DNA from: Mycolicibacterium sp. CBMA 234
Lineage (GTDB): Bacteria > Actinomycetota > Actinomycetes > Mycobacteriales > Mycobacteriaceae
Direction of reading: 5' to 3'
Length of the DNA stretch: 64,000 bases
NCBI RefSeq assembly: GCF_009729415.1
Contig: NZ_MPKW01000023.1
Span: 124,001 to 188,000 of the forward strand
Below are positions 44,053 through 53,612 of the stretch, piece by piece. Each line of letters opens with the position of its first letter. The first letter of the stretch is position 1. The notes beneath the pieces are model-generated. The model ran no database searches and was not told the origin of the DNA. It saw only the letters and a program-made list of their open reading frames with translations. Made by a program: the position numbers and the translations under genes.

Positions 44053-44063
44053 GGTCTTACGCG

Positions 44064-45611
44064 TCAGGCCGCGCTGTGCGACTTCGACTGGCCCTTCGAG
44101 CCCGATTGCGAGCCCTTGGCGGAGCCGCCCTTGGCACCCGAGTCCGATCCGGAAGTCGAACCCGAAGCCGAGCTGGAACCCGAACCCGAAGCCGAACCCG
44201 CGGTCGAACCCGAGGTCGAACCAGCGCCCGAGTCGGAGCCCGACTTGCCCTGATGGCCCTTGCGACCGGGGGTGGTCGTCTTGGTGCCCTCGTTGCTCGA
44301 GCCCGAGCTGCTGGAGCCGGTGGAGCTGGTGGAGCTGGAGCCGGAACCGGTCTTGGTGTCACCGGCCTTGGTGTCACCGCCGGAGGTCGAGCCCGTGCCC
44401 GTCCCCGTGCCCGTGGTCTTGCTGTCGGTGCCCGAGCCCGTCGAGGTGCCGGTCTTGGTGGTGCTGTCGGCAGTCGAGCTGGTGGTCTTGCTGTCGCTCG
44501 AGGTTTCGGTGGCCTTGGTGGTGGCGTCGGTCGCCGAACCGGTGGCAGCGGTCGTCGAGCTGGTGTCCTTGACCTTGTCGGTGCCCGTGGTGTCCGTCGC
44601 CACGGGCTTGGTCGTCGTGGCGGTGCTCAGCGTCACCGTCGCGGCCGTGGTGGACGGCACGGAGGCCACATCGGAGACGGCCTTGGTGGCGGCCGCGGCG
44701 GCGGCAGCAGTCGCTGGCTTGGTGGGCGTGATGTCAGTGACGATCGACTTGATAACGGCGACCAACCCCTGCAGGGTGCCGGCGATGGTCATGCCACCGG
44801 GGACGGTCGCTCCGCCGCCGAGCAAGCCGCCGCCATAGATGCTGAAGCCGGGGATGTCGAGTCCCAGCAGGGCACCGAGGTTTGGTCCGTAGCCACCGTT
44901 GAGCAGGCCGTCGACGACGGTGGCCGGTGCCTGGATGACGGCGGTCGCTAGTTTGCCGAGGTCGCCGGCCTTCACCGCGTTGATGACGTTCTGGACCGCG
45001 GTGCCCACCGCGCCTAGGGTGCCGGCGACCGGGCCGATGAGCCCGACGCCGAGTTCGAGCAGGATGTTCGGCAGATCGTTGGCGATGTTGATCATGCTCT
45101 GCAGCGGCTGCGAGATGAGGTTGCCCAGGGCCTTCGGCAGGGGCCCGATCGGATTGATAGCGGCCATGACCGGGAGCAAGATCGCCAGCTGGAGGTTGTT
45201 CAGCGCACCTTCGACGTTGGCCTTGCCGAGGTCGCCAAAGGCGGCCCCGAGGTAGCCGGGCACCTGCGTGGTCAGCGCGGTGACCACGGCCTTTCCGCTG
45301 TCGCCGAGGGCGTTGACCAGACCGGTCATGGTGCCGACCTGGTTGGTCAGAATTTGGTGCAGGATCGGGAACAGGCCCATGTCAAGGTAGGACTTGACGT
45401 CAGCCTGCAGGTTGCTGGCGGCGGTCCCCAAAACCTGGCCATACAGGTCGAACGCGTTGCTGGTCAGGTTGACGGCCGCGGTTGACGTTGCGTGACTGAT
45501 CGAGGTGATCGACGGCATGTGGGACAGCGGTTGGATCGGGGCGACTGCGATGGCTCCCGCCGTCAGCAGTGTGGCTCCCGAAAGAACGGACGTTCGAACG
45601 GCGGCGTACAA
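44064..45611 (-). CDS. Secreted porin-like protein with Ser/Thr/Gly-rich tail
   Basis: A 515-residue exported protein related in plan to the pair at 3.2-6.5 kb. It has a signal-like N-terminus (SVLSGATLLTAGAIAVAPIQPL), a central Ala/Leu/Asn-rich domain with PILHQILTNQVGTMTGL, an NPIGPLPKALGNL segment and VIQAPATVVDGLLNGGYGPN, and a tail of nearly 200 residues. Here the tail is Ser/Thr/Gly/Asp-rich with scattered Lys, not the TKPE type. The shared core may be the GjpA-type porin family. Porin function is not shown. ATG/TTG choice: the start at 45611 gives a good signal peptide. Confidence 0.68.
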   Translation of the reverse strand: MYAAVRTSVLSGATLLTAGAIAVAPIQPLSHMPSITSISHATSTAAVNLTSNAFDLYGQVLGTAASNLQADVKSYLDMGLFPILHQILTNQVGTMTGLVNALGDSGKAVVTALTTQVPGYLGAAFGDLGKANVEGALNNLQLAILLPVMAAINPIGPLPKALGNLISQPLQSMINIANDLPNILLELGVGLIGPVAGTLGAVGTAVQNVINAVKAGDLGKLATAVIQAPATVVDGLLNGGYGPNLGALLGLDIPGFSIYGGGLLGGGATVPGGMTIAGTLQGLVAVIKSIVTDITPTKPATAAAAAAATKAVSDVASVPSTTAATVTLSTATTTKPVATDTTGTDKVKDTSSTTAATGSATDATTKATETSSDSKTTSSTADSTTKTGTSTGSGTDSKTTGTGTGTGSTSGGDTKAGDTKTGSGSSSTSSTGSSSSGSSNEGTKTTTPGRKGHQGKSGSDSGAGSTSGSTAGSASGSGSSSASGSTSGSDSGAKGGSAKGSQSGSKGQSKSHSAA

Positions 45612-45835
45612 GATGGTTTCCTCTCATTCGCTGCATCCGGCCACGGCGCAGCGTCTACCTGACTGATCCGTCGGTTTGATCACAGATTGCAAACAATTGA
45701 CGGCACCGCCAATCATGGGTTGCCGTGTTACTGGCCGGTAGAGACAAATGACTCAATATGCACAGCTTTATCTCAGGTTTACCCAAGAAACAGACGTGCA
45801 CCCGAGCGTGCGAGGGAGGGGCCTGGCCGGCGGCG

Positions 45836-46333
45836 TTACTCCACGAAGAAATTGTCGTGCTTGATGAACCACTCGCGGCGCTCGTCGTCGGTCATGTCGG
45901 CGAGCTGGCCGAACCCCTCGAAATACGCCTCCCGCGGGGCTCCCGGAGCGAACAACATCAGGACCGACGCGGGATCGTCGGCCTCGTTGCGGAAACCGTG
46001 GATGCCACCCGGCGGGACGTAGAGAAAGTCATTGGGTCCGGCCGGCACCCAGTCGGTGCCGTCGAAGAGCGTCATGCTTCCCGACAGCACGAAGAAGGCT
46101 TCGGACATCGCGCGGTGGAAATGCGGCCCGGGGCCGCCGCCGTGCGGTGCGATGTCCACCCGATAGAGGCCGTAGTCGCCGCCGGTCTTCTTCTGATCCG
46201 CGAGGTAGTGGTACTGCACCAAACCGTGCGAGTCGTAGTCGGCGGGCTCGTCGCTGCGTCGCAGCGTGGCGCTGACCTCCGGCTTGTCTGCGGTGTAGCG
46301 GGCCGGGGGATAAGGCGGAACTACCAATGACAT
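45836..46333 (-). CDS. Cupin-domain protein
   Basis: A 165-residue single-cupin protein. The metal site is visible as GPHFHRAMSEAFFVLSG (H-x-H-x6-E type) and PPGGIHGF. A C-terminal helical tail follows (MTDDERREWFIKHDNFFVE). ATG 46333 follows GGAGG by 5 nt. Such cupins can be dioxygenases, isomerases or binding proteins; the substrate is unknown. It has no partner gene on its strand. Confidence 0.9.
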   Translation of the reverse strand: MSLVVPPYPPARYTADKPEVSATLRRSDEPADYDSHGLVQYHYLADQKKTGGDYGLYRVDIAPHGGGPGPHFHRAMSEAFFVLSGSMTLFDGTDWVPAGPNDFLYVPPGGIHGFRNEADDPASVLMLFAPGAPREAYFEGFGQLADMTDDERREWFIKHDNFFVE

Positions 46334-46489
46334 GCTCGCCTCCTGGCGGCTATCTCGTAGCGACCTGCTCGCGGCCAGGATAGGGCCTCTGAGCTGCACC
46401 CCGTGGCCGTGTGGGCGTACAGGAATCCTTGGCGAACTCACAGGTTCCGGACACCTCCCGTTCAGGGGGGCGGCTTAGCGTCCGACAGC

Positions 46490-47251
46490 GTGATAACTAG
46501 GCGGGCTTTCCTCGCGGCTGGGACGGCCGCCGTTGGTTCGCTGGCCTTGGCGGTCCCCGCCTTGGCGGCATTGGACCCCGCTGCGGTTGCGGGTCAGAAC
46601 GCGCGCCGCGTGCCCAGCCAATGGGGGATGGCGTTACCCGGCATCGTGACGTCGTTCCCGGCGCGCGGGCGCCAGATCGCCCTGACCTTCGATGCCTGCC
46701 ACGGCGGTATCGACGACGCGCTGCTCGACACCTTGCAGCGCAACAACGTGCCCGCGGTGCTGTTCTTCAACTCCCGGTGGGTCGACCAACATCCGGACCG
46801 CGCGGTGCAGCTGGCGGCGAACCCGTTATTCGACATCGGCAACCACGGCACCCGCCATGTCCCGCTGTCGGTGACGGGGCGGGTGGCCTATGGCATCGCG
46901 GGAACGCGGTCGGCCGCCGAGGTGGTCGACGAAGTGTGGGGCAACCAGACCAAGCTCACCGCGCTGACCGGTCGGGCGCCGACCTGGTTCCGCCCAGGCA
47001 CCGCCCACTACGATGACGTCGCCGTGCAGATCGTGCAGGATCTCGGGTTGCAGCCGCTGGGCTTCAGCGTCAACGGCGACAGCGGCGCCACCCTGCCGGC
47101 CGCGCGGGTCCGTGCGAATGTAGTTGGCGCGCAGCCTGGTTCCGTCGTCATCTCGCATATGAACCGCCCTGGGTCGGGCACCGCGGCGGGATATGCCGGG
47201 GCGATCGCCGACATGCGTGCGGCTGGCTGGGAGTTCGTCCGGCCCGCCTAG
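46490..47251 (+). CDS. Tat-exported polysaccharide deacetylase
   Basis: A 253-residue protein with a twin-arginine signal (TRRAFLAAGTAAVGSLALAV) at the N-terminus when GTG 46490 is used. The NodB domain shows motif 1 as TFDACHGG, with the catalytic-base Asp kept but the second Asp replaced by Ala, motif 2 as GNHGTRH (HxxxH metal ligands) and motif 3 as WFRPGTAHYDD. It may act on cell-wall sugars outside the membrane. An M24 peptidase gene starts 10 bp downstream. Confidence 0.88.
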   Translation: MITRRAFLAAGTAAVGSLALAVPALAALDPAAVAGQNARRVPSQWGMALPGIVTSFPARGRQIALTFDACHGGIDDALLDTLQRNNVPAVLFFNSRWVDQHPDRAVQLAANPLFDIGNHGTRHVPLSVTGRVAYGIAGTRSAAEVVDEVWGNQTKLTALTGRAPTWFRPGTAHYDDVAVQIVQDLGLQPLGFSVNGDSGATLPAARVRANVVGAQPGSVVISHMNRPGSGTAAGYAGAIADMRAAGWEFVRPA

Positions 47252-47261
47252 CATCGGCGGG

Positions 47262-47960
47262 GTGGAGAAGATTGACGAACACGCGCGTGCCGCACACCTT
47301 CTGGATGCCCAGGGCAAGGCGGCGGAATTGTTCGTCGCGATCGAGGAACGTGGCCTCATCCGGCCCGGGGCTGGTGAGCGCCAGGTCTCCGGCGAGATCC
47401 GGGACCTCGCGGCTGACATGTTCGGCGTTTCCCGGCACTGGCACAAGCGGATCGTGCATGGCGGTGAGAACACCCTCGCGACTGCTCGCGACAACCCGCC
47501 GGACCGCTTGATCGCAGACGACGACATCGTCTTCATCGACCTCGGCCCCATCTTCGAGGAGTGGGAAGCCGATTTCGGCCGCACCTTCGTGCTCGGTGAC
47601 GATCCGCGAAAGTTGGCCCTGCGAAACGACTTACCGAAAGTTTGGGAGGCGTCCCGGGTCTACTTCGAAGCGAATTCGGACATCACCGGTGCGCAGCTGT
47701 TCGACCATGTCGTCGAGTTGAGTCGAGCTGCCGGTTGGGAATTCGGTGGCGCCATCGCGGGACACCTGGTCGGGGAGTTTCCACACGAGAAGATCGCCGG
47801 CCACGAGATCGACTCCTATGTGGCGCCCGGCTCGGACCTGCCGATGCGTCGGGTGGATTCGCAAGGGCGGCAATGTCATTGGATTCTTGAAATCCATTTG
47901 ATCGACCCCGGCAGGCAGTTCGGCGGGTTCCATGAGGAGTTGTTGGACCTGCGGAGGTGA
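47262..47960 (+). CDS. M24 family metallopeptidase (aminopeptidase P/creatinase fold)
   Basis: A 232-residue stand-alone pita-bread domain. Metal ligands are recognisable: Asp in VFIDLGP, Asp in EADFGRTF, His in GHLVGEFPHE, Glu in ILEIHL and Glu in FHEELL. It lacks the N-terminal creatinase domain. GTG 47262 follows the deacetylase stop by 10 bp, so the two form an operon. It could be an Xaa-Pro dipeptidase or a non-peptidase relative; the substrate is unknown. Confidence 0.88.
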   Translation: MEKIDEHARAAHLLDAQGKAAELFVAIEERGLIRPGAGERQVSGEIRDLAADMFGVSRHWHKRIVHGGENTLATARDNPPDRLIADDDIVFIDLGPIFEEWEADFGRTFVLGDDPRKLALRNDLPKVWEASRVYFEANSDITGAQLFDHVVELSRAAGWEFGGAIAGHLVGEFPHEKIAGHEIDSYVAPGSDLPMRRVDSQGRQCHWILEIHLIDPGRQFGGFHEELLDLRR

Positions 47961-47998
47961 ATGCGGTGTGGCGCCGATTGTCGACGCCACACCGCATT
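47960..47998. terminator. Perfect 14-bp bidirectional hairpin
   Basis: AATGCGGTGTGGCG (47960-47973) pairs perfectly with CGCCACACCGCATT (47985-47998), starting in the last base of the M24 stop codon. It lies 12 bp from the converging PGRS gene stop (48010). Confidence 0.9.
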
Positions 47999-48009
47999 GG
48001 CTACTACAC

Positions 48010-51000
48010 CTAGATTCCGGTGCTGCCGGCCGGGTTTCCGGTGCCTCCGGTACCGCTGTTGCCACGACTACCGCCGGCGCCGTTGGCACCGCTGTGGGTG
48101 CCGTGGCCGCCATCGGCCCCACCTGAACCGCCGACGCCTCCGGCGCCGCCAGCAGGACCGTTGCCGCCGGCACCGGTCGTCGTACCGGTGCCGCCGTTAC
48201 CGCCGTTGCCGCTGGTGCCGCCGACGCCACCGGCACCGCCGTCGCCGCCGTTGCCCCATTGGGTCACGTTGTCGTTGTACCCATCGCCGCCGTTGCCGCC
48301 GGAACCGCCAGCGCCGCCGACGCCAGCGTTGCCGCCGGCACCACCGACGTTGTTGCCGGAGGCTCCGCCGGTGCCGCCAGCGCCCGCGGCGCCACCGTGG
48401 CCACCCACACCGCCCGTGGCACCGGCGTTGTTGTTGATGAACGGAGTGCCGTGCGCGCCGGTTTGACCCGATCCGCCGATACCACCGTTGCCGCCGACGC
48501 CGCCGGAACCGCCAGCCCCGTCGGTGCCGTGCAGGGCCGTGCCGCCGGCACCACCGGTGCCGCCCACGCCGCCTGCGCCGCCGCTGCCACCGAAGCCGCC
48601 ACCGCCGCTGATACCGGCCGAGTTGTCGGAGCCGAAGGCCGGGAGCCCACCGACGCCGCCGGACCCACCGGAGCCACCGGCTCCACCGGTCCCGCCCTTG
48701 CCGCCGTTGCCCGACAGGGAACCGCCTGCTCCGCCGATACCGCCATTGCCGCCTGCACCGGCGTTGCTGCCGGCCAAGCCGGTACCTCCCAGCGAGGCCC
48801 CGATCGTGCCGTTGGCGCCATTGCCACCGGTGCCGCCGCCGCCACCGGCCCCGCCGTTGCCGGTCACGCCGCCTGAGCCTCCGGCGCCACCATTGCCACC
48901 GCGGCCTGCGGTGCCGAGGACGGTGAGGGCATCGAAGCCGTTGCCGCCCTTACCTCCGATACCTCCGGCACCGCCTGCGCCGCTGACGGCCTGGTTGGCG
49001 CCGTTGCCGTTGAAGCCGCCTGCACCGGCGGTGCCGGCGGTGCCACCGGTACCGCCCGTGCCGCCGTCACGCTGGATCGACGAAATGCCATCGGAACCGG
49101 CGCCACCGGTGCCGCCGTTTCCGGCTGCGCCGCCCTTGCCGCCGCCCCCGACGGTGCCGTGGGCTGCGGTGCCGCCCTTGCCGCCTCCGCCGCCGTTACC
49201 GCCCGCGCCGCCGGCGCCACCGGTGTTGCCGCCGAGGACGCCTGAGCCGCCGCTGCCGCCGTTGCCGGCATTGCCGCCGCTGCCGCCGCTGCCGCCGTTG
49301 CCGGAGTTGGTGCCACCAGCGCCACCGGTGCCGCCGGCGCCGCCGTGACCGCCGTTGGGGCCGTTTTGGCCAAGTGCGGCAAGGCCATTGGCGCCGCTGC
49401 CGCCGGTGCCACCGGTGCCGCCGTTGCCGCCGTCACCATTAGTGCCGCCGGTGCCGCCGTTACCACCGGCGCCGCCGTTACCGGCGATGCCGATCGCGGT
49501 GATGGTGTCGAACCCGTTGCCGCCCTTGCCTCCGTTGCCGCCCTTGCCGCCGGTGCCGCTTGCCGCCTGGGTGGTGCTGTTGCCGTTGAAGCCGCCGGCA
49601 CCCGCGGTGCCGGCGTTGCCGCCATCACCGCCCTTACCGCCATCGGGGATCAACGACGAACTGCCGTCGGAACCATTGCCACCGTCGCTGCCGTTTCCGG
49701 CTGCGCCGCCCTTGCCGCCGTTGCCGACGGTGCCGTGGGCTGCGGTGCCGCCCTTGCCGCCCGCGCCGCCGTTGCCGCCGCTGCCGCCGTTGCCGCCGCC
49801 GCCGAGGGCGCCGCCGCCCAGGACGCCTGAGCCGCCGCTGCCGCCGTTGCCGGCATTGCCGCCGATACCGCCGCCGCCACCGTTGCCGGAGTTGGTGCCA
49901 CCAGCGCCGCCAGTGCCACCGGCACCGCCGTTGCCGCCGTTGGGTCCGTTTTGGCCAAGTGCGGCAAGACCATTGGCGCCGCTACCGCCGGTGCCACCGG
50001 CCCCGCCGGTGCCGCCGTTGCCATCGGTACCGCCGGTGCCGCCGTTACCGCCTGCGCCGCCATTGCCCGCGATGCCGATCGCGGTGATGGTGTCGAACCC
50101 GTTGCCACCCTTGCCGCCGTTGCCACCGGTGGCGCTGGCGTTGCCAGTAGCGGCTTGGTGCGCGCCGTTGCCGTCGAAGCCGCCGGCACCCGCGGTGCCG
50201 GCGTTTCCGCCGTTGCCGCCCTTGCCGCCGTCGGGGATCAACGACGAACTGCCGTCGGAGCCATTGCCGCCGTTGCCGCCGGATCCGGCCGCGCCGCCCT
50301 GGCCGCCGGCCCCGACAGTGCCGTGGGCTGCCGCGCCACCGCGGCCGCCGCCGCCAGCGGTGCCGCCGTTGCCGCCGTTGCCGCCGTTGCCGCCGCCGCC
50401 GAGCGCTCCGCCGCCGAGGACACCCGAGCCGCCGGAACCACCGCTACCGGCGCCGCCGCCGACGCCGCCGTTGCCGCCGTTGCCAGAGTTGGTGCCGCCA
50501 GCGCCACCGCTGCCGCCGGCGCCGCCATTGCCGCCGTTGGGCCCGTTTTGGCCAAGTGCGGCAAGGCCATTGGCGCCGTTACCGCCGGTGCCACCGGCAC
50601 CGCCGCTGCCGCCGTTGCCGGCCGTCCCGCCGGTGCCGCCGTTACCGCCTGCGCCGCCGTTACCGGCGATGCCGATCGCGGTGATGGTGTCGAAGCCGTT
50701 GCCGCCCTTGCCGCCGTTGCCGCCGTTGGCGGTTGCATTGCCGGTCGCAGCCTGTGTCCGTCCGCTGGCACTGAAGCCGCCGACCCCCGCGGTGCCGGCA
50801 TTGCCGCCGTTGCCGCCCTTGCCGCCGTCGGGGATCAACGACGAACTGCCGTCCGAGCCGTTGCCGCCGTTGCCACCGGCGCCAGCTGCGCCGCCGGTGC
50901 CGCCGGCGCCGCCTCGGCTGGCGATCATTCCGGACTTGCCGCCCTTGCCGCCGACACCACCCGTGCCGCCGTTGCCGCCGTTGCCGCCGCCGCCGAGCGC

Positions 51001-52710
51001 GCCGCCACCGAGGACGCCCGAGCCGCCGCTGCCGCCGCTGCCGGCGTTGCCACCGAGGCCGCCCTTGCCGCCGTTACCGAAGAAGTGGCCGCCGGCACCA
51101 CCATTGCCGCCGTTGGCGCCGTTTTGGCCGTCGCCGCCGTTTTGGCCCAGTGCGGCAAGACCATTGGCGCCGTCAGCACCGGTGCCGCCTTTGCCGCCGG
51201 TGCCGCCGTTACCGATTCCTCCGCCGTTGCCGCCGTTGCCACCAGCGGTTGGGGTGAAGATGCCAAAGCCTGAGTAGCCGTCGCCGCCCTTGCCGCCGTC
51301 GCCGAATCCCCTGGCGTTGCCGCCGTTGCCACCGGTTACTCCGGGTAGACCACTCGAGTAGCCCCTACCGCCGTCGCCGAACCACACGCCGCCGTTGCCG
51401 CCGTTGGGGTTGATCACGTTGCCGTTGGAGCCGTTGCCGATCAGGTATTGCCCAGCAAGCAGGTTGATCACTCCGTCGACCACAAAGCCGAGCGGGCTGG
51501 TAATCCAGCCCTGCAAGCCGTAGTGCACGTTCCCATAGATCCAGCTGGCGACCAGCTGAGTCGGGTCGACGAAGGTGATGCCGGCCAGGGGATTGGCTGC
51601 AGCCAGCGGGTTGACGGCGGCCAGGGGATTGGCAGCTGCCAGCGGGTTGACGGCGACCAGGGGATTGGCAGCTGCCAGCGGGTTGACGGCGACCAGCGGA
51701 TTGACGGTGGCCGCGGGGTGGGCGCCCAGTTGGCGGGCGCCCAGGGGAGAGGTCGCGGCAAGGGAGGTCGGGTGGCCCAGTTGCACTCGCTTGGTGGCGC
51801 CGTATTCGACTTGGCGGCGCACCCAGGCCATCACGGCCCAGACGTCGGGCATCTGGCCGGGGGTTGTCGGTGCGTTGGGGGCCAGCATGGTGCCCAGGCC
51901 GATCGCGGACAGCACGCCGGTGATCGGGTTGAACGGCCTACTCGTGGCGGCCGTTACGGCCGGGACGGTTCCCGGTGACGCCGGCGCGGACGGGGTTGAC
52001 TGTCCGCCGGGAGCAGTCGGGGTTGCGGCGGCCTGGTTGCCGGCTGTGCTGCTGCCTCCGACGACGCCGGTGCTGCTGCCTCCGACTACGCCGGTGCGGG
52101 TCCGGTTGGGGCCGCCGGCCGCGACGGGATTCGCCTTACCCGCTGCGCCGGGCTTCGGGGCGGCCGTCGACCGCGTACCCCGCGAGGGGCGGGTGGCCGG
52201 GGCGTCGGTAGTGGTGTCGCCGCCGGCGGCGCCGGGGGTGCCGGGGGTGCCGTCCGTGGTGCCGGTGGAGCCGTCAGGGGTGTCGGAGTGTTTTGGCTTG
52301 GTACGCGGACCCGCGTTGGTCAGGGCTTTTCTGGCGTCGTCTGCGTACTGGCGCATGCGGTCCTGCGCCTGCTGGCGCGGGGTTCGCGGGGTGTCGGTCG
52401 TGGTGCCGGAGTCCTGCGTCTGACCGGGCTTGGGCTTGGTCGGAGGCTTGGGCTTGCCCTGGGATTTGGCTTTGCCGTCAGCGGCATTTGAGGTACCCGA
52501 GCTGCCCGGCTTGGAGCCGCTGTCGCTGGTCGAGCTCTCGGTGTTGACGAGCTTGATATCCGCGGTCACCGACTGCATCGTCGGCGAATCAGGCCCTAAC
52601 AGCAGCATCACACCCGCACCGGCGAATGCCGCACTCGTCAATCCCGCAGCCGCGAGCGGCTTGGCCGCGCTCCACCAGCTATTGGTACCCACTGCCCTGT
52701 GCTTTGCCAC
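48010..52710 (-). CDS. PGRS-type glycine-rich repeat protein without PE domain
   Basis: A 1566-residue protein. Residues 1-45 contain one hydrophobic helix (PLAAAGLTSAAFAGAGVMLLLG), a likely signal anchor. Residues about 50-270 are disordered, Pro/Lys/Thr/Ser-rich. An NPLAAVNPLAAA repeat follows (about 345-375), then a short hydrophobic bridge and over 1100 residues of GGxGG repeats with a few fixed inserts such as GLAALGQNG and SSLIPDGGKGG. There is no PE domain, though the Gly repeat is like PE_PGRS proteins, where it binds calcium and forms polyglycine-II bundles. GTG 52710 has AAGGAGG just upstream. Confidence 0.88.
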   Translation of the reverse strand: MAKHRAVGTNSWWSAAKPLAAAGLTSAAFAGAGVMLLLGPDSPTMQSVTADIKLVNTESSTSDSGSKPGSSGTSNAADGKAKSQGKPKPPTKPKPGQTQDSGTTTDTPRTPRQQAQDRMRQYADDARKALTNAGPRTKPKHSDTPDGSTGTTDGTPGTPGAAGGDTTTDAPATRPSRGTRSTAAPKPGAAGKANPVAAGGPNRTRTGVVGGSSTGVVGGSSTAGNQAAATPTAPGGQSTPSAPASPGTVPAVTAATSRPFNPITGVLSAIGLGTMLAPNAPTTPGQMPDVWAVMAWVRRQVEYGATKRVQLGHPTSLAATSPLGARQLGAHPAATVNPLVAVNPLAAANPLVAVNPLAAANPLAAVNPLAAANPLAGITFVDPTQLVASWIYGNVHYGLQGWITSPLGFVVDGVINLLAGQYLIGNGSNGNVINPNGGNGGVWFGDGGRGYSSGLPGVTGGNGGNARGFGDGGKGGDGYSGFGIFTPTAGGNGGNGGGIGNGGTGGKGGTGADGANGLAALGQNGGDGQNGANGGNGGAGGHFFGNGGKGGLGGNAGSGGSGGSGVLGGGALGGGGNGGNGGTGGVGGKGGKSGMIASRGGAGGTGGAAGAGGNGGNGSDGSSSLIPDGGKGGNGGNAGTAGVGGFSASGRTQAATGNATANGGNGGKGGNGFDTITAIGIAGNGGAGGNGGTGGTAGNGGSGGAGGTGGNGANGLAALGQNGPNGGNGGAGGSGGAGGTNSGNGGNGGVGGGAGSGGSGGSGVLGGGALGGGGNGGNGGNGGTAGGGGRGGAAAHGTVGAGGQGGAAGSGGNGGNGSDGSSSLIPDGGKGGNGGNAGTAGAGGFDGNGAHQAATGNASATGGNGGKGGNGFDTITAIGIAGNGGAGGNGGTGGTDGNGGTGGAGGTGGSGANGLAALGQNGPNGGNGGAGGTGGAGGTNSGNGGGGGIGGNAGNGGSGGSGVLGGGALGGGGNGGSGGNGGAGGKGGTAAHGTVGNGGKGGAAGNGSDGGNGSDGSSSLIPDGGKGGDGGNAGTAGAGGFNGNSTTQAASGTGGKGGNGGKGGNGFDTITAIGIAGNGGAGGNGGTGGTNGDGGNGGTGGTGGSGANGLAALGQNGPNGGHGGAGGTGGAGGTNSGNGGSGGSGGNAGNGGSGGSGVLGGNTGGAGGAGGNGGGGGKGGTAAHGTVGGGGKGGAAGNGGTGGAGSDGISSIQRDGGTGGTGGTAGTAGAGGFNGNGANQAVSGAGGAGGIGGKGGNGFDALTVLGTAGRGGNGGAGGSGGVTGNGGAGGGGGTGGNGANGTIGASLGGTGLAGSNAGAGGNGGIGGAGGSLSGNGGKGGTGGAGGSGGSGGVGGLPAFGSDNSAGISGGGGFGGSGGAGGVGGTGGAGGTALHGTDGAGGSGGVGGNGGIGGSGQTGAHGTPFINNNAGATGGVGGHGGAAGAGGTGGASGNNVGGAGGNAGVGGAGGSGGNGGDGYNDNVTQWGNGGDGGAGGVGGTSGNGGNGGTGTTTGAGGNGPAGGAGGVGGSGGADGGHGTHSGANGAGGSRGNSGTGGTGNPAGSTGI
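48900..51280 (-). repeat. Long ~590-bp repeat units within the PGRS coding region
   Basis: The landmark coding GLAALGQNG recurs at about 49365, 49950, 50547 and 51141, spacings of 585, 597 and 594 bp. Each unit also carries the SSLIPDGG (or SSIQRDGG) and FDTITAIGIAGNGG landmarks. The array therefore consists of about four higher-order units, each made of 9-bp GGN-type Gly-Gly-x codon repeats. Confidence 0.85.
51585..51710 (-). repeat. 36-bp tandem repeat coding NPLAAVNPLAAA
   Basis: Units of 36 bp begin at 51585, 51621 and 51657, with a partial one at 51693. They code a 12-residue Asn-Pro-Leu-Ala repeat within the N-terminal part of the PGRS protein. Near-identity suggests recent expansion. 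Confidence 0.85.
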
Positions 52711-53612
52711 GATCCTCCTTGCCAGGTCGGGTGTGAGATGTATACACCCCTGTCAATAAACGTCGGCGACACTAACAGCATTAGTCGAGCGCCGAACGCA
52801 TTTCTGGCAAGTTGCTTTGAGGTCACTTCTCTGGCTTAATGGCCGGCTTGCGGACACGAAAAATCCCGCGATAGGCCTGCTTACCTGCAGTTAAGTCTGT
52901 CGTTGTCGATCGTGCGTGACGTGCTGGGTTGGGTCAGCGTCTCCGGGGCTCAGTGTTGAATGACTGGGCGGGATGGTGCTGAGAGAAGATCTAGAACACG
53001 TTCATTTTGGGCTCCCGGGTGTCCGCGACGTTTGCCGGCCCGCTTGCTGTGGCAAGGCTCCAGTCGACGTGATGCGGTCGGAGTTGGAGGATGCCACCCG
53101 CCCGAAGCTTGGCTTTCGGGAACGACGGCGTCACCGGTCCGTCGCGCTGACTGGATGATGGCGGCGCCGCATGGGGACAGTGCGCCTCGTGGAAGTTCGG
53201 CGGGTGCCAATAGGGACGTGCGGTGACGTCCGTCAGAGCCTGGTCGGCCAGCAAATTCCACGGTGCATCTATACGTGATGGAAATGCAAAGAAGCGTAAA
53301 TTCTCATATTCAAGAATGCATTTGCCGCATATGTTGAAGTCGCGACGTGAAGCTGGCTGCGAGCGTGCGATTGTGGTCGAAAATTGATTGGTTTCGTCAA
53401 TTTGAATGGCGGTGATTTCTATGAATCATGTTGGAAACAAATGATATTGATTGATCTTGTGATGCCCTGGGTCCAAGGACTAGTTCGCGATGGGCCCATG
53501 GATTCATATTTCGTGTTAAGTGGTGGAATTATTTGCCAAGGTACTTTCCAACGCGTTGCTAGCTGATTTATCCTTTGGCTCATCCACATTCAGGCTAGCG
53601 AAGGAGCAGGCA
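52711..53612. other. Long intergenic region, AT-richer than surroundings
   Basis: About 900 bp between the divergent PGRS gene and the first small repeat-protein gene. No reading frame here has convincing coding character; a 60-residue frame at 53384-53566 lacks a ribosome-binding site and family features. From about 53340 to the gene the sequence is related to the upstream region of the second small gene, so it belongs to a duplicated unit. The promoter region of both divergent genes lies here. Confidence 0.65.

Noticed and set aside
49355..51277. A 640-residue Pro-rich reading frame on the plus strand
   Set aside because: It is antisense to the Gly-Gly-x codons of the PGRS gene; GGC/GGN triplets read backwards give Pro and Ala. 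No ribosome-binding site or domain is present.
48010..52710. A CRISPR array or satellite-type repeat at 48-51 kb
   Set aside because: The short repeats are in-frame Gly-Gly-x codons of one long open frame, with no unique spacers.
48010..52710. A true PE_PGRS gene
   Set aside because: The N-terminus has no PE domain (no PE motif in a 100-residue helical pair); it has a signal anchor and a disordered region instead.
53384..53566. A 60-residue frame upstream of the first N-x-G repeat gene
   Set aside because: No ribosome-binding site, no similarity, and the region aligns with non-coding sequence upstream of the second copy.
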